From positions 1 through 64,000 of the forward strand of contig VZRS01002425.1 in assembly GCA_013398055.1 (NCBI GenBank): a DNA stretch of 64,000 bases, written 5' to 3'. Shown piece by piece: positions 40,401 through 54,907 of this stretch. The notes below the pieces were generated by a model. It was not told the origin of the DNA, did not search any database, and saw only the letters and a program-made list of their open reading frames with translations. The number at the start of each line of letters is the position of its first letter. Positions within the stretch are counted from its first letter, which is position 1. The DNA is from Ifrita kowaldi (lineage: Eukaryota > Chordata > Aves > Passeriformes > Cinclosomatidae). Position numbers and translations under genes: made by a program.

Positions 40401-42214
40401 CCACTGCAGACTCTTCCTGTGATTAAGGGACTAATACCTACTGTGAGGTCCTTTTCTTTCTTCTGCATTACCCATTACTTAATCTATTTTGGACTATGCC
40501 AAGCACAACACAGTGCAGAATAATTCATAACATTTGCTATATTTGACAGCTATAAGGTTTATATTATTGGATTTGTAATTTATTTACACATCTCACCTAG
40601 CTAATAGCAAGAGTGGTCTATTAAGATGTTTACCAATGCTTCCTTCAGCTTATTTCTTTGCAATTACAATTCTAACACAATTATTACAAATAAATATGTC
40701 TCTAAACAAAAAAAACCCAAAAGAAACCCCACGGTAATAATTACCCTGTTGGTTTATTTTCCAGTTGAATCTTGATTCAAAATCAATTTAGCTGGAACAG
40801 ATAGTACTCATATATCCTCCTTCAGTTCAGTATGAATTCATGCAAAATGGGCAGCTGAATTTACTTACATTGCTCAGCAATCCTTACACAAAATTACTGG
40901 CATTATTTAAGGCCATCCTAGGTCAAAGGTTTGACTGCCTAGTAGAAGTACATCAGAAGACTGGATGTTTTGGTAAAGAATACTTTTACTTATGAAACAA
41001 AAATTCCATTGTGTTTGACGACCTTCTGCATATAGAAAAAATCCTGAACATACAGTAGAAAGTGTGTCCCAGCAGAATAAGGAATGATGTGATGCACTTC
41101 AGAATTTCACTAGTACTGTGCCCACAATACTTCATGGTCTGTAAAATAGTTTTAGAGCTGATTCACCATTAAGATTGTAGAGTTATACCTGCACTACTAG
41201 CTTTTCACACAGAACAATGGAGCTTTGAAGACAAGAAAGAAAAAGGATGATTTCTTCATCATGTCTGTTTGTCTTTCTTAGGTGTACTGAAGATATACAT
41301 TTGCTAGCAGGTGAAGGAGTAAAGCATTTATAAAATGTTCCTGAACTATAAATAAAACCAGTGACTTTATTAATAGAATAAATATATTAACATTCTGCTA
41401 TGAGAAAGTTTAATTTTTAACCATCTGTATTTATGACAATTCATGTAAGTGAGAAGCTTTCTAAAATTAGGAATAGCTCTTGCTTGTAGTGCAAAAGGCA
41501 ATGCAAGATGAATATTTAAGGGTGAGTTTGATCTCAGGTTCTCTCTAGGGAATATCACATTGCCTGCAGTGCCAAATACTTACAAGACAATTCAGGGTGA
41601 TACCCACAGCCAGGGGTATCGGGTTCCCTTCCCTTTTGCTTGCAACAAGCATACAAGTGAGCAGTGAAAGATCGGTCTATCTGTTTATCTAGTCTATCTA
41701 TCCAGCTAATTTTTCACGTTTGCCTCTCTTGTTGATTCTACAACCTTCTCTCAGGATGTCAGCTTAAATCTGCCTGATTTGTATCCCTTCAAAATACTTC
41801 TGATTGTCCTTTCTTAGAGTTTGACCTGTGGCTTTTATCTTTTTTTCCTACAACAAGCAGGTTATGTTTCTCTCTTCAGATCTCTTCATAGCATTTTCTA
41901 CATTCTGCCACCCACCCAGTCATTCATCATTTGTTACTGAGATGTCATCTCCCAACTAAGATCTGCCTGCTGAGCCAGCCCTCATCACTCTTGAGACTCG
42001 AGGAGAAATATCTTTGCTCTTCTCATGTGGTGGTCCTCCATGATAGCACCTGTAAACTGCATTGGTTCGTCAGTGTCATACTAGAAAACAACTTTTACAA
42101 ATAAGAATGTTTCTTTAAAATTTGTCTCTTCCCTGATGCTTAATGTTGAAGGTTTAATAGGAAAAACAGTGTCCAAACTGGCACTGAAATGAAAGCTGGT
42201 AATGTTTGCTAGAG

Positions 42215-42334
42215 CCAGCTGGGATTGGCTCTGCTCCTCTGGACAGGGAGGAAACTTCTGGCAGCTTCTCCCAGAAGCCACCCCTGTCGTCCCCCCACTA
42301 CCCAAACCTGGTCATGCAAGCCCAATAAATACTG
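42215..42334 (-). mobile_element. Family A LTR terminal fragment
   Basis: The stretch AGCCAGCTGGGATTGGCTCT, then CTTCTGGCAGCTTCTC, AGCCACCCCTGT and CATGCAAGCCCAATAAA matches the right end of the LTR at 54908-55998 (55875-55998). Only the U3 end is present. The rest of the LTR is not found to the left, so it is a truncated remnant in the same orientation as that copy. Confidence 0.7.
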
Positions 42335-44889
42335 TAATAAGAATATAAACATAATAAGACTGGGCCTCTCCTTGCTTTAAACTATGGCACTGAAGAGTCT
42401 AGTAGGGGTATGTTCATTGCTCAGATACCACTTTTTGGTTGGGATTTTGCATAATAGGAAAAACAGGCAAGGAAAATCAGGGGATGGATTATTCCATGTT
42501 CACTGAAAGGTCATACATTTTTCTTGTCTTATTCCCACTGATTTCCTAACGGTGTATTTCTATATCTAAGCATATTTAGTGGAATCTGTATGTCAGAAGA
42601 GCCCTTTCATCCTACAAATGAGAATGTGTTGGCACAATGCTGTGAATCATGGGCAGGTTTCATAGTGTTGGATCTAATGCTGTCCTTGTCTGTAGAGAAC
42701 TTCATGGCCCAGTCCTGGCCTTATTTGTAAGCATTAAGGATGTGGCTTTAAAAGATACCTGCTCATCTGAATCCTTCATTTCAGGATGCATTAAGAGCTT
42801 AAACATCCTTAAAATCCAGGGTTAATTTTTCCTTGAACATGTCAGTTTTAGAACATATCTCTACTGTTTTTATATTTCTCTTTAATTTAGGGTTTTCACA
42901 GCACATTTTATGCTGATCCCGTGGCAGCGTACAATTGTTAGAGCTGCTGACACACAAGTAAAGAAGTCTGCTCCAGTTTCTGCACTGCTACTGATTTGAT
43001 TGTGTTAGCAAAATGTTTCTATGGACTTATTACAAAAAGCTTTCTCAGATGCTTCTCCTTTAATAAAAACATTGTAATTTCTCCTGAAACATTTATTTTC
43101 AAATTCATAGAATTTGTCTCTATGAAATGATTATCATATGGCATGAGAGAGAGAAGTTTGATAGAGGACAATAGCCAATGCCCAAAATATAGTGTATATC
43201 ACAAAGGTAAATCTGCATATTTTCCATTTTCTTTTGGCAGATAGCCAGACAGCCACTTAGGAGAGTTTCATTGTTCCAAGATTTTCGGTTAACTCCATGA
43301 ATAATTGCTCCATTTTTTGTTTGCAGATATTAGAATCTGTCTTCATATCATAATGATAGCCTAGCCTTTAATTTGTGTGCAGGAGTTTTAATTGGTAGAG
43401 ATGTTTTCTATAGCAGCATTCATCTTCTGAAATAGAGCAGCACACATCTTTTGATTAATGCAGGCTAAGTCACTGGAGTGTTCATGGTGGCAGCATCAAT
43501 TTCTAGGCAGAAAAGCTAGAAAAGAATGCAGAAAGAATAGCAAGCCTGTTATTATCCCATGCCACTTTATTTGTATGTTAATGTTTCAAAATCTAGATTT
43601 TTGCTTACTCATACGCTATTCAAATAGTGTTTTCTATTAGCAAGTTGTTCATGTTTTTTTTTGGTTTTATTAAAGAAGGATGGTTTTTTTCCTGCACTTC
43701 CCTAACATACTGGTAGGTAGATGCGTGGATTCAAATGTAACATGACTTTGTTTTCCCTACAAAAATGGAAATAAATCAATTTTATTGAAAATTCCTTTCA
43801 TGTCTGTCTGTGTAATTTCAACTGTAGAAGTATTTTTAAAGTAGGACACTTACTTTGTGTATTGCTTGACCTTGCTTGACGTGGATGTTTTGGACTTTCT
43901 AGAATACCCTAGGCAATACTACAGTGGCATTTAACTTGTAGCCTGTGCTTAAACTCTCCATTTATATGGAGTTTATTTATCCATTTCCTTTTTATTTTTA
44001 AGCCTTGATATATAAAGTCCCCAAGAAGAGGCTGTTATGTATTTAGGTAGATGGCAAAATTACTATTTAACATTAAGATTTCAAAGTGTGCCTAATCAGT
44101 GAGATGGTCTATCTTTGCCCATTTCTCTTTTAGCTCCCATTCAGAAACAATTCTGTTCTTCCTTTCTGATATCCCTTCTTATTCTCCACCTTAATGTAGT
44201 CTTTAGATTTGTTGCCTTGATTTCGCATGTCCTTCCTGATAACTTGTTGAAGATTGATGAAGCATGACATGAACTTTTGCCCTTCTTCTCCTTTATATTT
44301 TTTGTTTGTTTGTTACTTTGGTTGATTCTGTCATCTCTTTTCTTGTTTTTCTGCTTTGTATTTCTTTGAGCATCTCCTGGCCATCTCTTGACACCTTGCT
44401 CTCCAGATTTCCAGATTCCTTGCCTACTTGCTTCATTCTGGCTTATGCCTTTTCTAGAAATATTTTATAATGGAAAACAAGCTATAGCTATAGTGTCTAA
44501 TGCAACGTCTTGTACAATATTTTGGAAGCAGTCACAATACTTAATTTTGCTTTCTGGAATTAAAGAAAATGTTTTTCAGCTAAGAAAAGAGTACAATCCA
44601 TTGGTGGTTTCAGAAAAAACCAGAAGAAAATAAAAGTTCAGATATAAGTTTCTGTTTCTTGTCTATTCTGCTCTTTTTTGTTTGTTTAATGTTTTAATTA
44701 TTTAGTTACTTTACTTTTGAAATTGCTCACACTTGCTGTTTTTGTAGATGACCTATATCCTTTCTTGAAGCATCCTTTTAAACAAATACTTTTAAAATGG
44801 ACACTAATACTCTCAGCTGGGTAGCCATGAAGCTATGTGTGGGCAAGAACTGACATGCCCCAGTGTTATCTACAATTTTACCTCTCTTA

Positions 44890-45175
44890 CAAGAGCATGT
44901 AGTGACAGGACAAGGGGCAGTGGCTTCAAACTGAAAGAGAGTAGGTTTAGATTACGTATTAGGAAGAAATTCTTTGCTGGAGGTGAGGGTGGTGAGGCAC
45001 TGTCCCAGATTACTTGGAGAAGTTTTGGATACCCCATCCTTGGAAATGCTCAAGGCCAGGCTGGGTGGGGTTCTGAGCAACCTGGTCTTGTGGAAGGTGT
45101 CCCTGCCCATGGCAGGTGGGTTGGAACAACATGGTCTTTGAGCTGCCTTCCAACCCTTAACATTTTGTGATTCTC
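44890..45175 (+). mobile_element. CR1 LINE 3'-end fragment
   Basis: It contains GTGACAGGACAAGGGGCAGTG, TATTAGGAAGAAATTC, GGTGAGGCACTG, CTTGGAAATGCTCAAGGCCA and CTGCCTTCCAACCC, ending TTTTGTGATTCT. This is the usual CR1 3' order in the sense orientation. The open frame crossing it (44835-45170) is not a gene. Confidence 0.85.
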
Positions 45176-46382
45176 TCCAATAGTAAGAGTGCTATGTGTT
45201 TTCTGACTGAAACAAAAATCTATCTTATATTGTCATTACTCCATAAAATTGAAATTATGAATATGCGAGTGCCATCAGCTGTTGCTATTGATGGCATCCA
45301 TCCTAAAACAAAGGGAAAGCTACAGGATTTTTATCAGCATTAAAAAAACGCCTGCATTAAAGACACCCCAGCATTACACATACCAAAACCTGATGGAGTA
45401 CTTTTTGTATGAAATGGTTAAAATTTGTTGAGAAAAGAAGCACTTCACCAGAAATATTACATTCCTTATTAGCTCAACATCAAGTTGCAGTTCTTGTGTT
45501 GGGTTGAGCCTGAGCAGAGCTGTTTTGCAATGGAACAGATTGTCTTGCAGCACAGTGTACTCCTGGAAATTTTCTTCTTCCTCGAGAATGAGCCTATGGC
45601 ATTTTCTGAACTTGAGAGGCTGTTTCCTGTACTAATCAAGGCAGCTGACAAGCCCTTCAGTGTGCTTGAATCAGTGTGGGTTTGTCCAAGTTCTTTCTTT
45701 GCCCTGTACACCCTTAGGCACAAATTGACAGATTTTTTTTTTTCCACGAGCTGCTGAGATGGTTGGCAAGAGACATGTAACCAGATGAAAAGGCTTGTTA
45801 GTCTGAGACGTAAAATTCAGGCAAACTGAGCAATTTCCTTTTAATGTTTTCATTGTGAATTGTATTTTCTTCTGTTTTTTAAATATTTTGTGATACCTAA
45901 TCTGCAGCAGCATAAGCAGTTTCATCTGGATGTGATTAATTAGGGTGCTTGTTGTGAAGCAGGACAGTTCTCAAATGCGGCCGGTCTTAGAGGTCTCACT
46001 ACTGTTTCACCAGGGCTAGGAGAAGGAGTTTTTTGTATGCCTGTTAATGAATAGTAATAGTGAGGTAAATTGTGAAGGTGACATATAAAGTAGGAGACAG
46101 GAAAGAAGAAAAAGATGTTCCCAGATACACAAGAGTATAATGGGCATTTTCATTTGCTTGATGATTCTAAGTAAGGCAGTTGCTCTTTTCCACACTCAGA
46201 ATCAAGGCCTAACTGCTAGTTACCTTAATGGAAGGAATGAATTGCTCCTAAAGAAAAGCAGGGCGTACACCAATTTGTGTGGCTTTCTGGGTAACAAGAA
46301 TAACCAACATTCAAATTGGTGAACAAAACAAGCTGAAAGGTGCTTACACTTTTTAGATGAGATTTAATGTCTCTGTTTACTT

Positions 46383-46790
46383 AGAATCATAGAGGTCTTT
46401 CCCTACCTTAGTTATGCTATGATTCTAAGATTGAGTCCATTAACCAGCATTGCCAAGTCTACCTCTAAACCATGTCCCTAAGTACCACAACTGCATGTTT
46501 TTTGAACACTTCAGGGATGGTGACTTCACCACTTCCCTGGGCAACCTGTTCAATGCCTCACCACCCTTTCAGTGCAGACATTTTTGCTAATACTGAATCT
46601 AAACCTCCCCTGGCACAAGTCCTGTCCTATCTGTTGTTACATGGGAAAAAAGATGGACACACACCTGTGTACACCCTCCTTTGAGGTGGTAGTAGAGAGC
46701 AATAAGGTCTTCCCTGATTCTCTTTTTTTCCAGGCTAAACAATTCCAGGTCCCTCTGCTGCTCCTCATAAGACTGGGTGTTCCAAATTAA
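46383..46790 (-). mobile_element. CR1 LINE 3'-end fragment
   Basis: It starts GAATCATAGAGGTC and continues ACCATGTCCCTAAGTACCA, CAGGGATGGTGACTTCACCA, CCTGGGCAACCTGTTC and CCAGGCTAAACAATTCCAGG. This is the reverse complement of the CR1 3' region, well preserved for about 400 bases. Confidence 0.85.
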
Positions 46791-49700
46791 TTTCCAGAAT
46801 TCTATTGTAGTTCTTTATCCTGTTCTGCACAAATATTCATTGGGTTCAGAGTGCTTTACTGGGCTGCAGTACTTTATTCCCTAAGCAGTTTAATGATAGG
46901 TATGCTAGTAAGGAGGAGGGTAATGAAGAGCCTGCAATAGTGGCAGCCTATGGGCTCCTATGTCAAAAATAATTTTATTACATTCCCTCTCAGTCATGTA
47001 ATCTGTGCTTCTGCATTTTTCAGGTATTAGGTGTTCACAAATTATAGGGCAAAACGACTACTGGGATGACTTTTATGGTAATTTTAAGAAATATTTTCCA
47101 GGGAAATACAGTTAGTTGGTACAATTAAATGGTCTTTTTGTCTGCCAGGCTCTTTTTCCCCAATATTTTCTAAACATGTCGGCTAATTTCAAATTTATAG
47201 GAAATAGAAATTCATTAGTTACTCTCTTATCATTTTGTGGTAGTGTCAAGGTAAAAGCGATGCCTGATGTCAGGTGTTTGGAAAAGAGCCATAATTCTCC
47301 TTAGTCTTCTGGAAATGCTGGTTCCCAGAAAAACTGTTGTCTCCCACAGAACTGGTCCCAGTCTTTTCCACACTGATAATACAGCAAGGCGCACTGAGCT
47401 TCAGGAGTGAACTCCTGAGTTTGGCACAGACTTCTATGACAGCTTTTCTATCCCCTGGACTAGGAACTGCCTTGAAACTGGGTGCCATTGCTTTGACTTC
47501 AAATGATGAAAACCCATCCATGGGAGCTGAGAATATATTTGCTTTTATGATGTGTTGCTGTTATAACTGCAGGACTTTGGCATTAAGAAAAAGAAATGCA
47601 TCTTTTTGACAGGGTGAAAAAATGGTATTTGGCCATTTAGGCCAGTATGGGGTCTTCCAGGTAGCTGGAGTTAGGAATATTATGCCTAGGTGTCACTTAT
47701 GGATATCCACTTGTGTAAGGGCTCAGCAAGGATTCAGACTAACTCCTGGACTGTAAAAAATTAAGCAGCTGTGTAGATTCATCACAAGCAGGTTTCACTG
47801 TTATTGGGAGCTTCTCAGGTTGCTTGTTTCCTGGCAGCACTCCTGCTTGCTCTGGATTCCTGTGGTACTTTTTTTTCCCCCCACTTGAATAAGAAGCAAA
47901 GGATCTGGTGGAGAAAAAAGGGACGCTTTCCATCACTGATTCTTAGATACATGCCAGAAGCATACGCTGCACTCATACTATTTGAAAACATTATCCTGGG
48001 CCCTTTTTTTCCTCCTTGACAAGATAACAGGCTTTGATGAAGTGGGTTGCAGACAGGTTCAAACATGTCTTCTTCACCTTTTAAAATTGATTTCTAGAAA
48101 TGTTGTTGGAGGAATCAAAAGATATGTGCAGGAAAGGAAACAAGTCCTTGACATCAGTATGTTTTAATTTAGTGCTGTGGCCTGTACAATGAAAATGAGT
48201 ATTCTTAAGGCAAGGTGAGAAATCTACGAAAAATACGCATCTTGTTTGCCACAATATCAGTTGAGATGCGTCTCTAGGATGAGTTTTAATTCCTTGTGTC
48301 AAATAACCTAGAGTAATGAAATCACATTACCTGACGTTAATGTGGTTTCTTCCCTATGAATACAAGTTCACTTGCTTGAAATTTTCTTGGTTGTCATAGG
48401 CTATCCTGTTTCCAGGCAGAATGGAGGTTTCCTGCTTTTTGTTGAATAGTTTGCAGATTCTTGGTTTATATCGAGTTGTAAGAATGTCCCAAATCTTGCC
48501 TCAGTTGCCAGATGCTCTTTCTTGCATAAATAAATCATAGCCAAGAACACTCAGGAGCACTTAACAAAAACTAATACGTAGTTTGCTCCTACTTCTGATG
48601 TGGTTACTGGACTGGTTTCTGTATCCTTATGTTATGGCTATTTCATTAAATGGAATAGGCCCAAGCATTGGCACCTTGTTCACATGTCCCTGTCATGTCT
48701 GCGGATCAGTAGGTGAGCAGCCAGTACTTAGACATGGCGTGAAGTGCAGTAGGAGTGAGGAAGACCTACTGGGTGTGGTGTGAGAGCAAGTGTGTTCTGT
48801 CAAATCCATTGAAAAGTCAAATGCAGAAAAATCCACAGGAGGCTCTGCAGTAAGATCTCCTCGGGTTATTAAAATATCTTTAATGTTACACATTTTCTTC
48901 ATTTCAGCGTCTTTTGTTTTCACTGCATCTGTGCAAGTGTGTTGATTCATGTTGCTGCATGATCCATATATTTTTAGATATTGTGGACAATTTCTCCTAA
49001 AGAGGCAGTACAGGAAGGTTGATCATCTTTTTAGTGTGTGCTACTGATCGTCTGGAGCAAGGATCTCTTTGTACAGGCTTCCAAGTGGAGGCTTAAAGCA
49101 AAGTGGGTTTGTGAGTGAAGGCTTACATACCATTCTGCTGTTTAGATGTCACTACTTTAGTCCTTCAATTTGAATATCAGTTTATCAAAAAGTTCTTTTT
49201 TGTAACTGTTGCTCTCAGTCTGAAGTAAGATAAAATAAAATGTATTGCAGCTGAAGCAGATGAGTCGTCTTCCATTGTGATAGGAAATGGTGTGATCTTT
49301 TGGATGAACTAGGAAATCCTGATAATATGCAGTGAATCTCTGAACATCATTAAACTTGACATTTGGCTTAATATGTATGTTGGCCACATAATCTTAATGA
49401 GCACCTGGATATAACTTTAACGTAAATGAAGTCTTTGGTGATGAAGCAATGAATGTTTAAGAGATAATGTCATTGTAGAGAGGTAGAAATAATTGTTCAT
49501 ATCAGCACTGAATCTTTTGTTTCCTTTTTGTGCTTTTTTACCAGTTATGAATAAGAAGTTTGGGTTTTTTATATGTAACTATTCGTTTTATGTATGAGTA
49601 TATATACACACACAGTGTATTTTCCTGTCTGTGTAGCAGTCAGAGCCATTCTTTGCTGACAGAGCACACTAGGAAGCAAAGGTCATACTCTGAGATGCTA

Positions 49701-52034
49701 AATCTCTCCCACCTCTCAGCAATTCCTTGCATTTACCTGGGGTTTCATCATCTCTTCTGAACTTCAGTTTTCCTGTCAGTGTTTCAGATACAGATAGCTT
49801 TCTGAGCCCAAGATCTGAAGTCACATCCTAAATGGAAACTACTCTTTTGAAGGTTTGTAGACTCCTTTCAAATACTTTGGCAACTGTCTGAGCAGAGATC
49901 ATTAGCTCATTAGTAGTATTGCTAACTGGAAAACCAGGAGAGGTCAGTGAGAAGTCTGAACTTCAAACAAAATTTTACACTGGTTCTTAACTTCAGTATA
50001 TGGCATATTTTCTTAGTTTTCAATATTATGAACTTCTAGACATCAGTCTTATTCTGTAGCTGTTCCACCTCACAGTACAGAAAAATGTGAAAAAGGCTAA
50101 GTAAGAGTAGAAAGGGAAAAAAAATGCCTGCTGGTTCATATCTCTCTCTTGCTCTGAGGAGAGAATAGCAGACATTATTATCACGAAGAAGTTCTAGGAC
50201 TGAAGAGAGTAAAAGAAATTTTCCAGAAGCTGTGAAGAGACAGAAAAGCTTCCTTTTGTCTGGTTGCTCCAGCTGGGTAGAGCAACCCACTCAAGAATAC
50301 CAACAGCTTTCAGATAGTTAGGGATAGGTAATGAATATATCACTGGTGGGCTTACCTGCGATTTCAGTGATCGATTCATCTTTCACCCCTACTTACCTGT
50401 TCCACACCACACAATATGCAGCACAGCACTGATGTTTTCTCTTCGGATTAATCCGTGAGAACACTTCAGTGTGTCCTGAAGTGCCTTGTTTGAATGGACT
50501 TTTACACAGTAGAAACGACAAAAATCTTTGGCAAAAAGCTACTTTCCTTTTCTTACATGTCATAGCAACACAGTTTTCTAGGGTGTTAAATTCAAGGACA
50601 CCTAGAGATATGTTCACAAATATATAATACACTTGTGATGTTTTTGTTGGTTTTTGCTTTATTTTTTACTTGTATGAGTAAATCTTCATGCTCTCTATTT
50701 CTTCTTCTTATGAGTAGTCTCATTCTCAGATGAAAGAAACCCAGAATTAAGTAAAAAATATTCCAACAACTTTCAGGTTTGCCTTTCATCCAGCTGGTGG
50801 CATGTTCATAATACTATCTATGCTGCTCTGAAGGTAAGAGGTAAGAAGGGAGAAGTGTACTGGGAACAGCTATTTAGTGAACTGCACACCATAGTTAAAG
50901 CAATATAACAGCTGCCAACACCAAACTTGCAACACGGCCTATGTAGGTTAACTCCCCAAATGCATGTTTGACTTCAAAGACACTTTTGAAAGAAATTTAG
51001 TCTTTAAAATCTTACCCAGTGGCTTGCTCTCTTTTTAACAATTTGATAAAAAATATATTTAATCAATGTTGTAATTGGTTGGTCCTTTTAATAATCCTTT
51101 TATAATCCTAATAATAGTCCTTTTTTTTCCCCAAAGGAAAAAAAATCCTGTATCTTGAAGCTAACATTGTTGTCACTCTTTAAATGTTGTCCACAACTGT
51201 ATTTAGTAAGTCACTACATTCAAAATGCATCCCAGATCTTTTCTTTATCCTGCACTTGCTGATGCTGACCTTAAGATTGCTGTTGGTTATTTTTACTGAG
51301 GCGAGAAAGACTCCATCAATTTCCCACAGCAAATTTCATCATAAATCGTAATTTTTTTTGTGATTACAGTTGGTATATATCTAGAATTACATGGGATAGT
51401 GTATCAAGGAGTTATTCAGCAACTGAACTAGGATTATGTGGACTACTGTCTTGAGGAACTACTTGGAAATCAGACTTAAAACTCTCCATGGAAAGCTATG
51501 CATCTGAGCAGATGTTTATAAATTTAGTAAGAACTAATATTTCCATTTCAGGACTTTCCTAGTTACTTAACACTACTAGTATTGTCTTTGTAGCTTTTTT
51601 AATCTATACTGATCTGGGCATAGGTCAGTAGATGGATACATTAGGTAATTATTTTTCTACCAATAGTATAATTTGGACATGAAACTACCCTGCGGCACAC
51701 CTTTGCAAGCTTCTGATTACACAATGGGTAGAGCCAAAGTAGTAACCAGGCAGTAAAAATCAGTTGCCAGTATAGAGAGGGGGATGGAAATCTAAGTTTT
51801 TGCACACGTTCTTAATTCTCTTTGGTTTTCATTTAATTAGAAAGATGAAATTCTTTATTTTTAATTGCTTTTCTACCTATATTAGTACATTTTGTTAAAA
51901 AAGTTTGCTAAAGATACAGAGCTTATGCAATTGTGCTGTTTCTCTCTTCTTTTTCTGCAATAATATTTAAGTCTTTTGGATAAGTTCCAGAAATTTGACA
52001 GACAAGGATAAGTCTGAAATTTATTGCATGTATA

Positions 52035-52518
52035 GGATCCTAGGATAGTTCACATGTCAAGGGGCCTCGGGAGATCTCTAGTGCAACTTCTTGCTCAAAG
52101 CAGGGCCAGCCAAGGGTTCAGACCAGGTTATTCAGGGATTTGTCCAGATGGAACCTGAAATCCTCCAGTGGAGGAGATGGTACAGCATGTCTGGACCACT
52201 GCTGGGCTGTGTTGAGAAAACTTTTCCTTATACACAGTCCAAACCTCTCTGTTTTCACCTTTTCCCTGTTTTCTCTCATCCCTGTTTCACACTGCTGTGA
52301 AGAGCCTGGCTGTGGGAACATCAGCGTTGCTGAGCTGGTGTTAGATCCCTCAGAGCCGTCTCTTAACTGCAATAAACAGGCCCAGTTCTCTCAGCCTCTT
52401 CTCAAAGGGCAAGTGCTCCAGCTCTGACCACCATGAGTGGCCTCCACCGACCTTGCTCCACTTTTTCAATGTCTTTCTTGTTCTGGGGAAGAGAGGGGGC
52501 AAAATGGCCCCAGTGTTA
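52035..52518 (-). mobile_element. CR1 LINE 3'-end fragment
   Basis: CTCTAGTGCAACTTCTTGCT and CAAAGCAGGGCCAGC, then CACAGTCCAAACCTC, CAGCCTCTTCTCAAAGGGCA and TTTTTCAATGTCTTTCTTG mark an antisense CR1 3' region of about 480 bases. Open frames inside it (52091-52427 and 52118-52372) are by-products. Confidence 0.8.
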
Positions 52519-54907
52519 CACACACATACTGTCTAATGAGGACCTACTAAAGGATATGGTCACTTTTCTACATTTTCTCTATGATCTATAAAATAGGCTG
52601 CCTGATAGATGATAATGGTCATAAAGTCCAACAATAAAAAATACTTGCATTATGAATTAAACTTTTAATGGACACCGTATTTTCAGATGTGCCCAAATTG
52701 AAAAGACTTCAGTGCCTTATGGGACTTCACGGAATCTAATCATAAGGGAAGAAGCTGTAAAAGGCTTGATTTTATCAATATGGATGCTTTCAGCAGTTCC
52801 CCAGTATAATTACATCTTATACATAAAAGTATTTTTTTTGTTTTCAATCTGTAACATGACAAATAGATGCTTTCCCCTCCTGAGAAACATTAAATACCCA
52901 TTTTTGTTCCTTCACATACTGTGCCTGATTTTGCATGTTTCTGTCATTCCTTTTTGTCTTGTCTTTCAGAATTCTTTCTGAACATTATTTTACTAGCCAC
53001 TTTTCTTGCTTGAGAGCACGGTGATTCAGCTCGCGTTAGTACTGTAACCGCTTTTGGTGATTTTGAGTGTAGACAAATTCAGTTTGTGTCTGTCTACAAC
53101 AGATGACATGAACATGTAGATTTGACCCACAATTATGTAACAGGTATTAAATTCATCACTGGCAGAGGTATTGCCTTACTTGTCTGATGTAATAAGAATT
53201 ACTCCCTTATCTTCCCTGAATCACCCCAACTAGCTGTGTGAGTTAAGGAGTACGTGTACATAAAGTCAAGGAATGTTACTATAATACATGAGTGTGTTTC
53301 TGGGTGAATATAGTGAGCCAGTGGCTAATTTTTCAGTGCCCATGGCTGATTGTACTGTCATTATAACCCCTCCCAACTCCTGTTAGACACTCAATGTTTT
53401 TACTTTCAAATTACCAGTTCTTTGGCGTTTGGATGTCGTTTTCTTTACCGGAAACTTCTTAGGATGTTCTCTTCTCATGAATTAACTTCATTTTAATTTG
53501 TCCAACTGGTATTATTGAGCCATCTGCTTTTTTTTTTTCCCTGACTCAAAATCCAATAGCTCTGCTTTTAATTAAAATGTAATGCCTTAGGCAGAAAACA
53601 AGTCTTCATGTATGTTTTCAGTATTTTCTGTTTCTAAAAATATGCTGGGATTTTTTTGTTAACACCACTGTAGGTATTCACTGTTCCAGCTGTGTAATTT
53701 TGCAATGAACTTTAAGAAGCTCTCTCTAGATTAGAACTGTCGGTGATTTAGTGATTGTTATTTTTAACTGGCATTGTCTAATTCTTCCTCTTGCAGTTCA
53801 AACATTCTTTCATTAGCCTGCAGAAAAAGTGTGCTTCTCAGAGTACTAGATAAGCTTGATATACATAATAGTACATGCATGCAAGAAGTTGGCAATGCTC
53901 CCATTCTGGAAATCATTCCCATTAATAGAAACATATGATTGTTTCAGAGGGCCTGACCTTGTTAACAGCAGTCCCATGATTCTTGATTGAAGCAGTGCCA
54001 GTACTGCAAATGCAAAGGCAGGAAAAGCCAGATAGGTAAGGTGCCAGATAGGCTGCAGAATTCCTTTAAGTGGGAGGCAAATGTTGACAGCAGAAAGGAT
54101 TGTGTAGATTAAAATTTTTTTGGTGGGTTGGACAGACTGACAAGAAGAACATTATTTTTTGAAGAGTTTTGACAAGGCTCTTAAGTGTAGCAAAAGTATG
54201 TTTTTACTGTGGGATGCCTAATTTTAATAGAAAAAATATATTCATGAGAGAAGTTTTGTAATAGGTGTCAAGGACTTTGAAGAGAAATATAATTAACATA
54301 ATTTTATTGGCACTGTAAGAGTAAAGCAGAGAATACTGAAAAAGAGTTATTAACTTAAGTTTCCATTTTATAAATCCATGAAGGAAGAAGAAGCTACTCC
54401 CCTCAAAAAAAATCCACATAAGCGGGCTGAGAATATTTCTAGAATTTTGCAGCTCAAAGTCTGGAGATAGCTGAAGATAAGTTTTCATAGGGAATAATAT
54501 GTCTAAAAAGATATAGGTAGAAATGTGTTTTTGTCTCTGATACTTCTCTAGTGGGGACCTCTTTTTGCATGACTGAAATATGCATGTTTTCTTCCAATTA
54601 AGAGGGATGAGATACGTGTGTATTGTACAAAAGCAAGTGCAAGAGTACTGTGTTAATGGTAAAGGGCAAAAATGAGGCATGTTTGAAGATTGATACTGAG
54701 GAGGTAGTTGAATAGCTCTGTGTCTTCCTGCTTTAATTCAGCTAGCTCAGAGCACAAGTGAGTGGAAAATATATGAAGTTTCTTCTTGAAATGCTTTATT
54801 TTCTCTTTTTATCTAAGATCAGTGATGCAGAAAAAGTACCGTTGAAGCCCTTGTGTTTGTGCTCTGTGGAGGAATGCTGTTGATCATGAACATTCTGTTT
54901 CCACTGG

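Larger units (their letters stand above)
30691..54907. other. KHDRBS2: AT-rich intron with scattered CR1 and one LTR end
   Basis: Outside the CR1 pieces at 37.2, 44.9, 46.4 and 52.0 kb and the LTR remnant at 42.2 kb, I recognise nothing. Open frames up to 158 codons (54204-54680, minus) are composed of AT-biased codons, lack domain features and are not credible genes. Confidence 0.55.

Noticed and set aside
54204..54680. 158-codon minus-strand frame
   Set aside because: AT-driven Phe/Leu/Ile/Lys/Tyr-rich composition, no domain, no splice or promoter context. In sequence with so few GC bases a handful of frames this long is expected in 64 kb.
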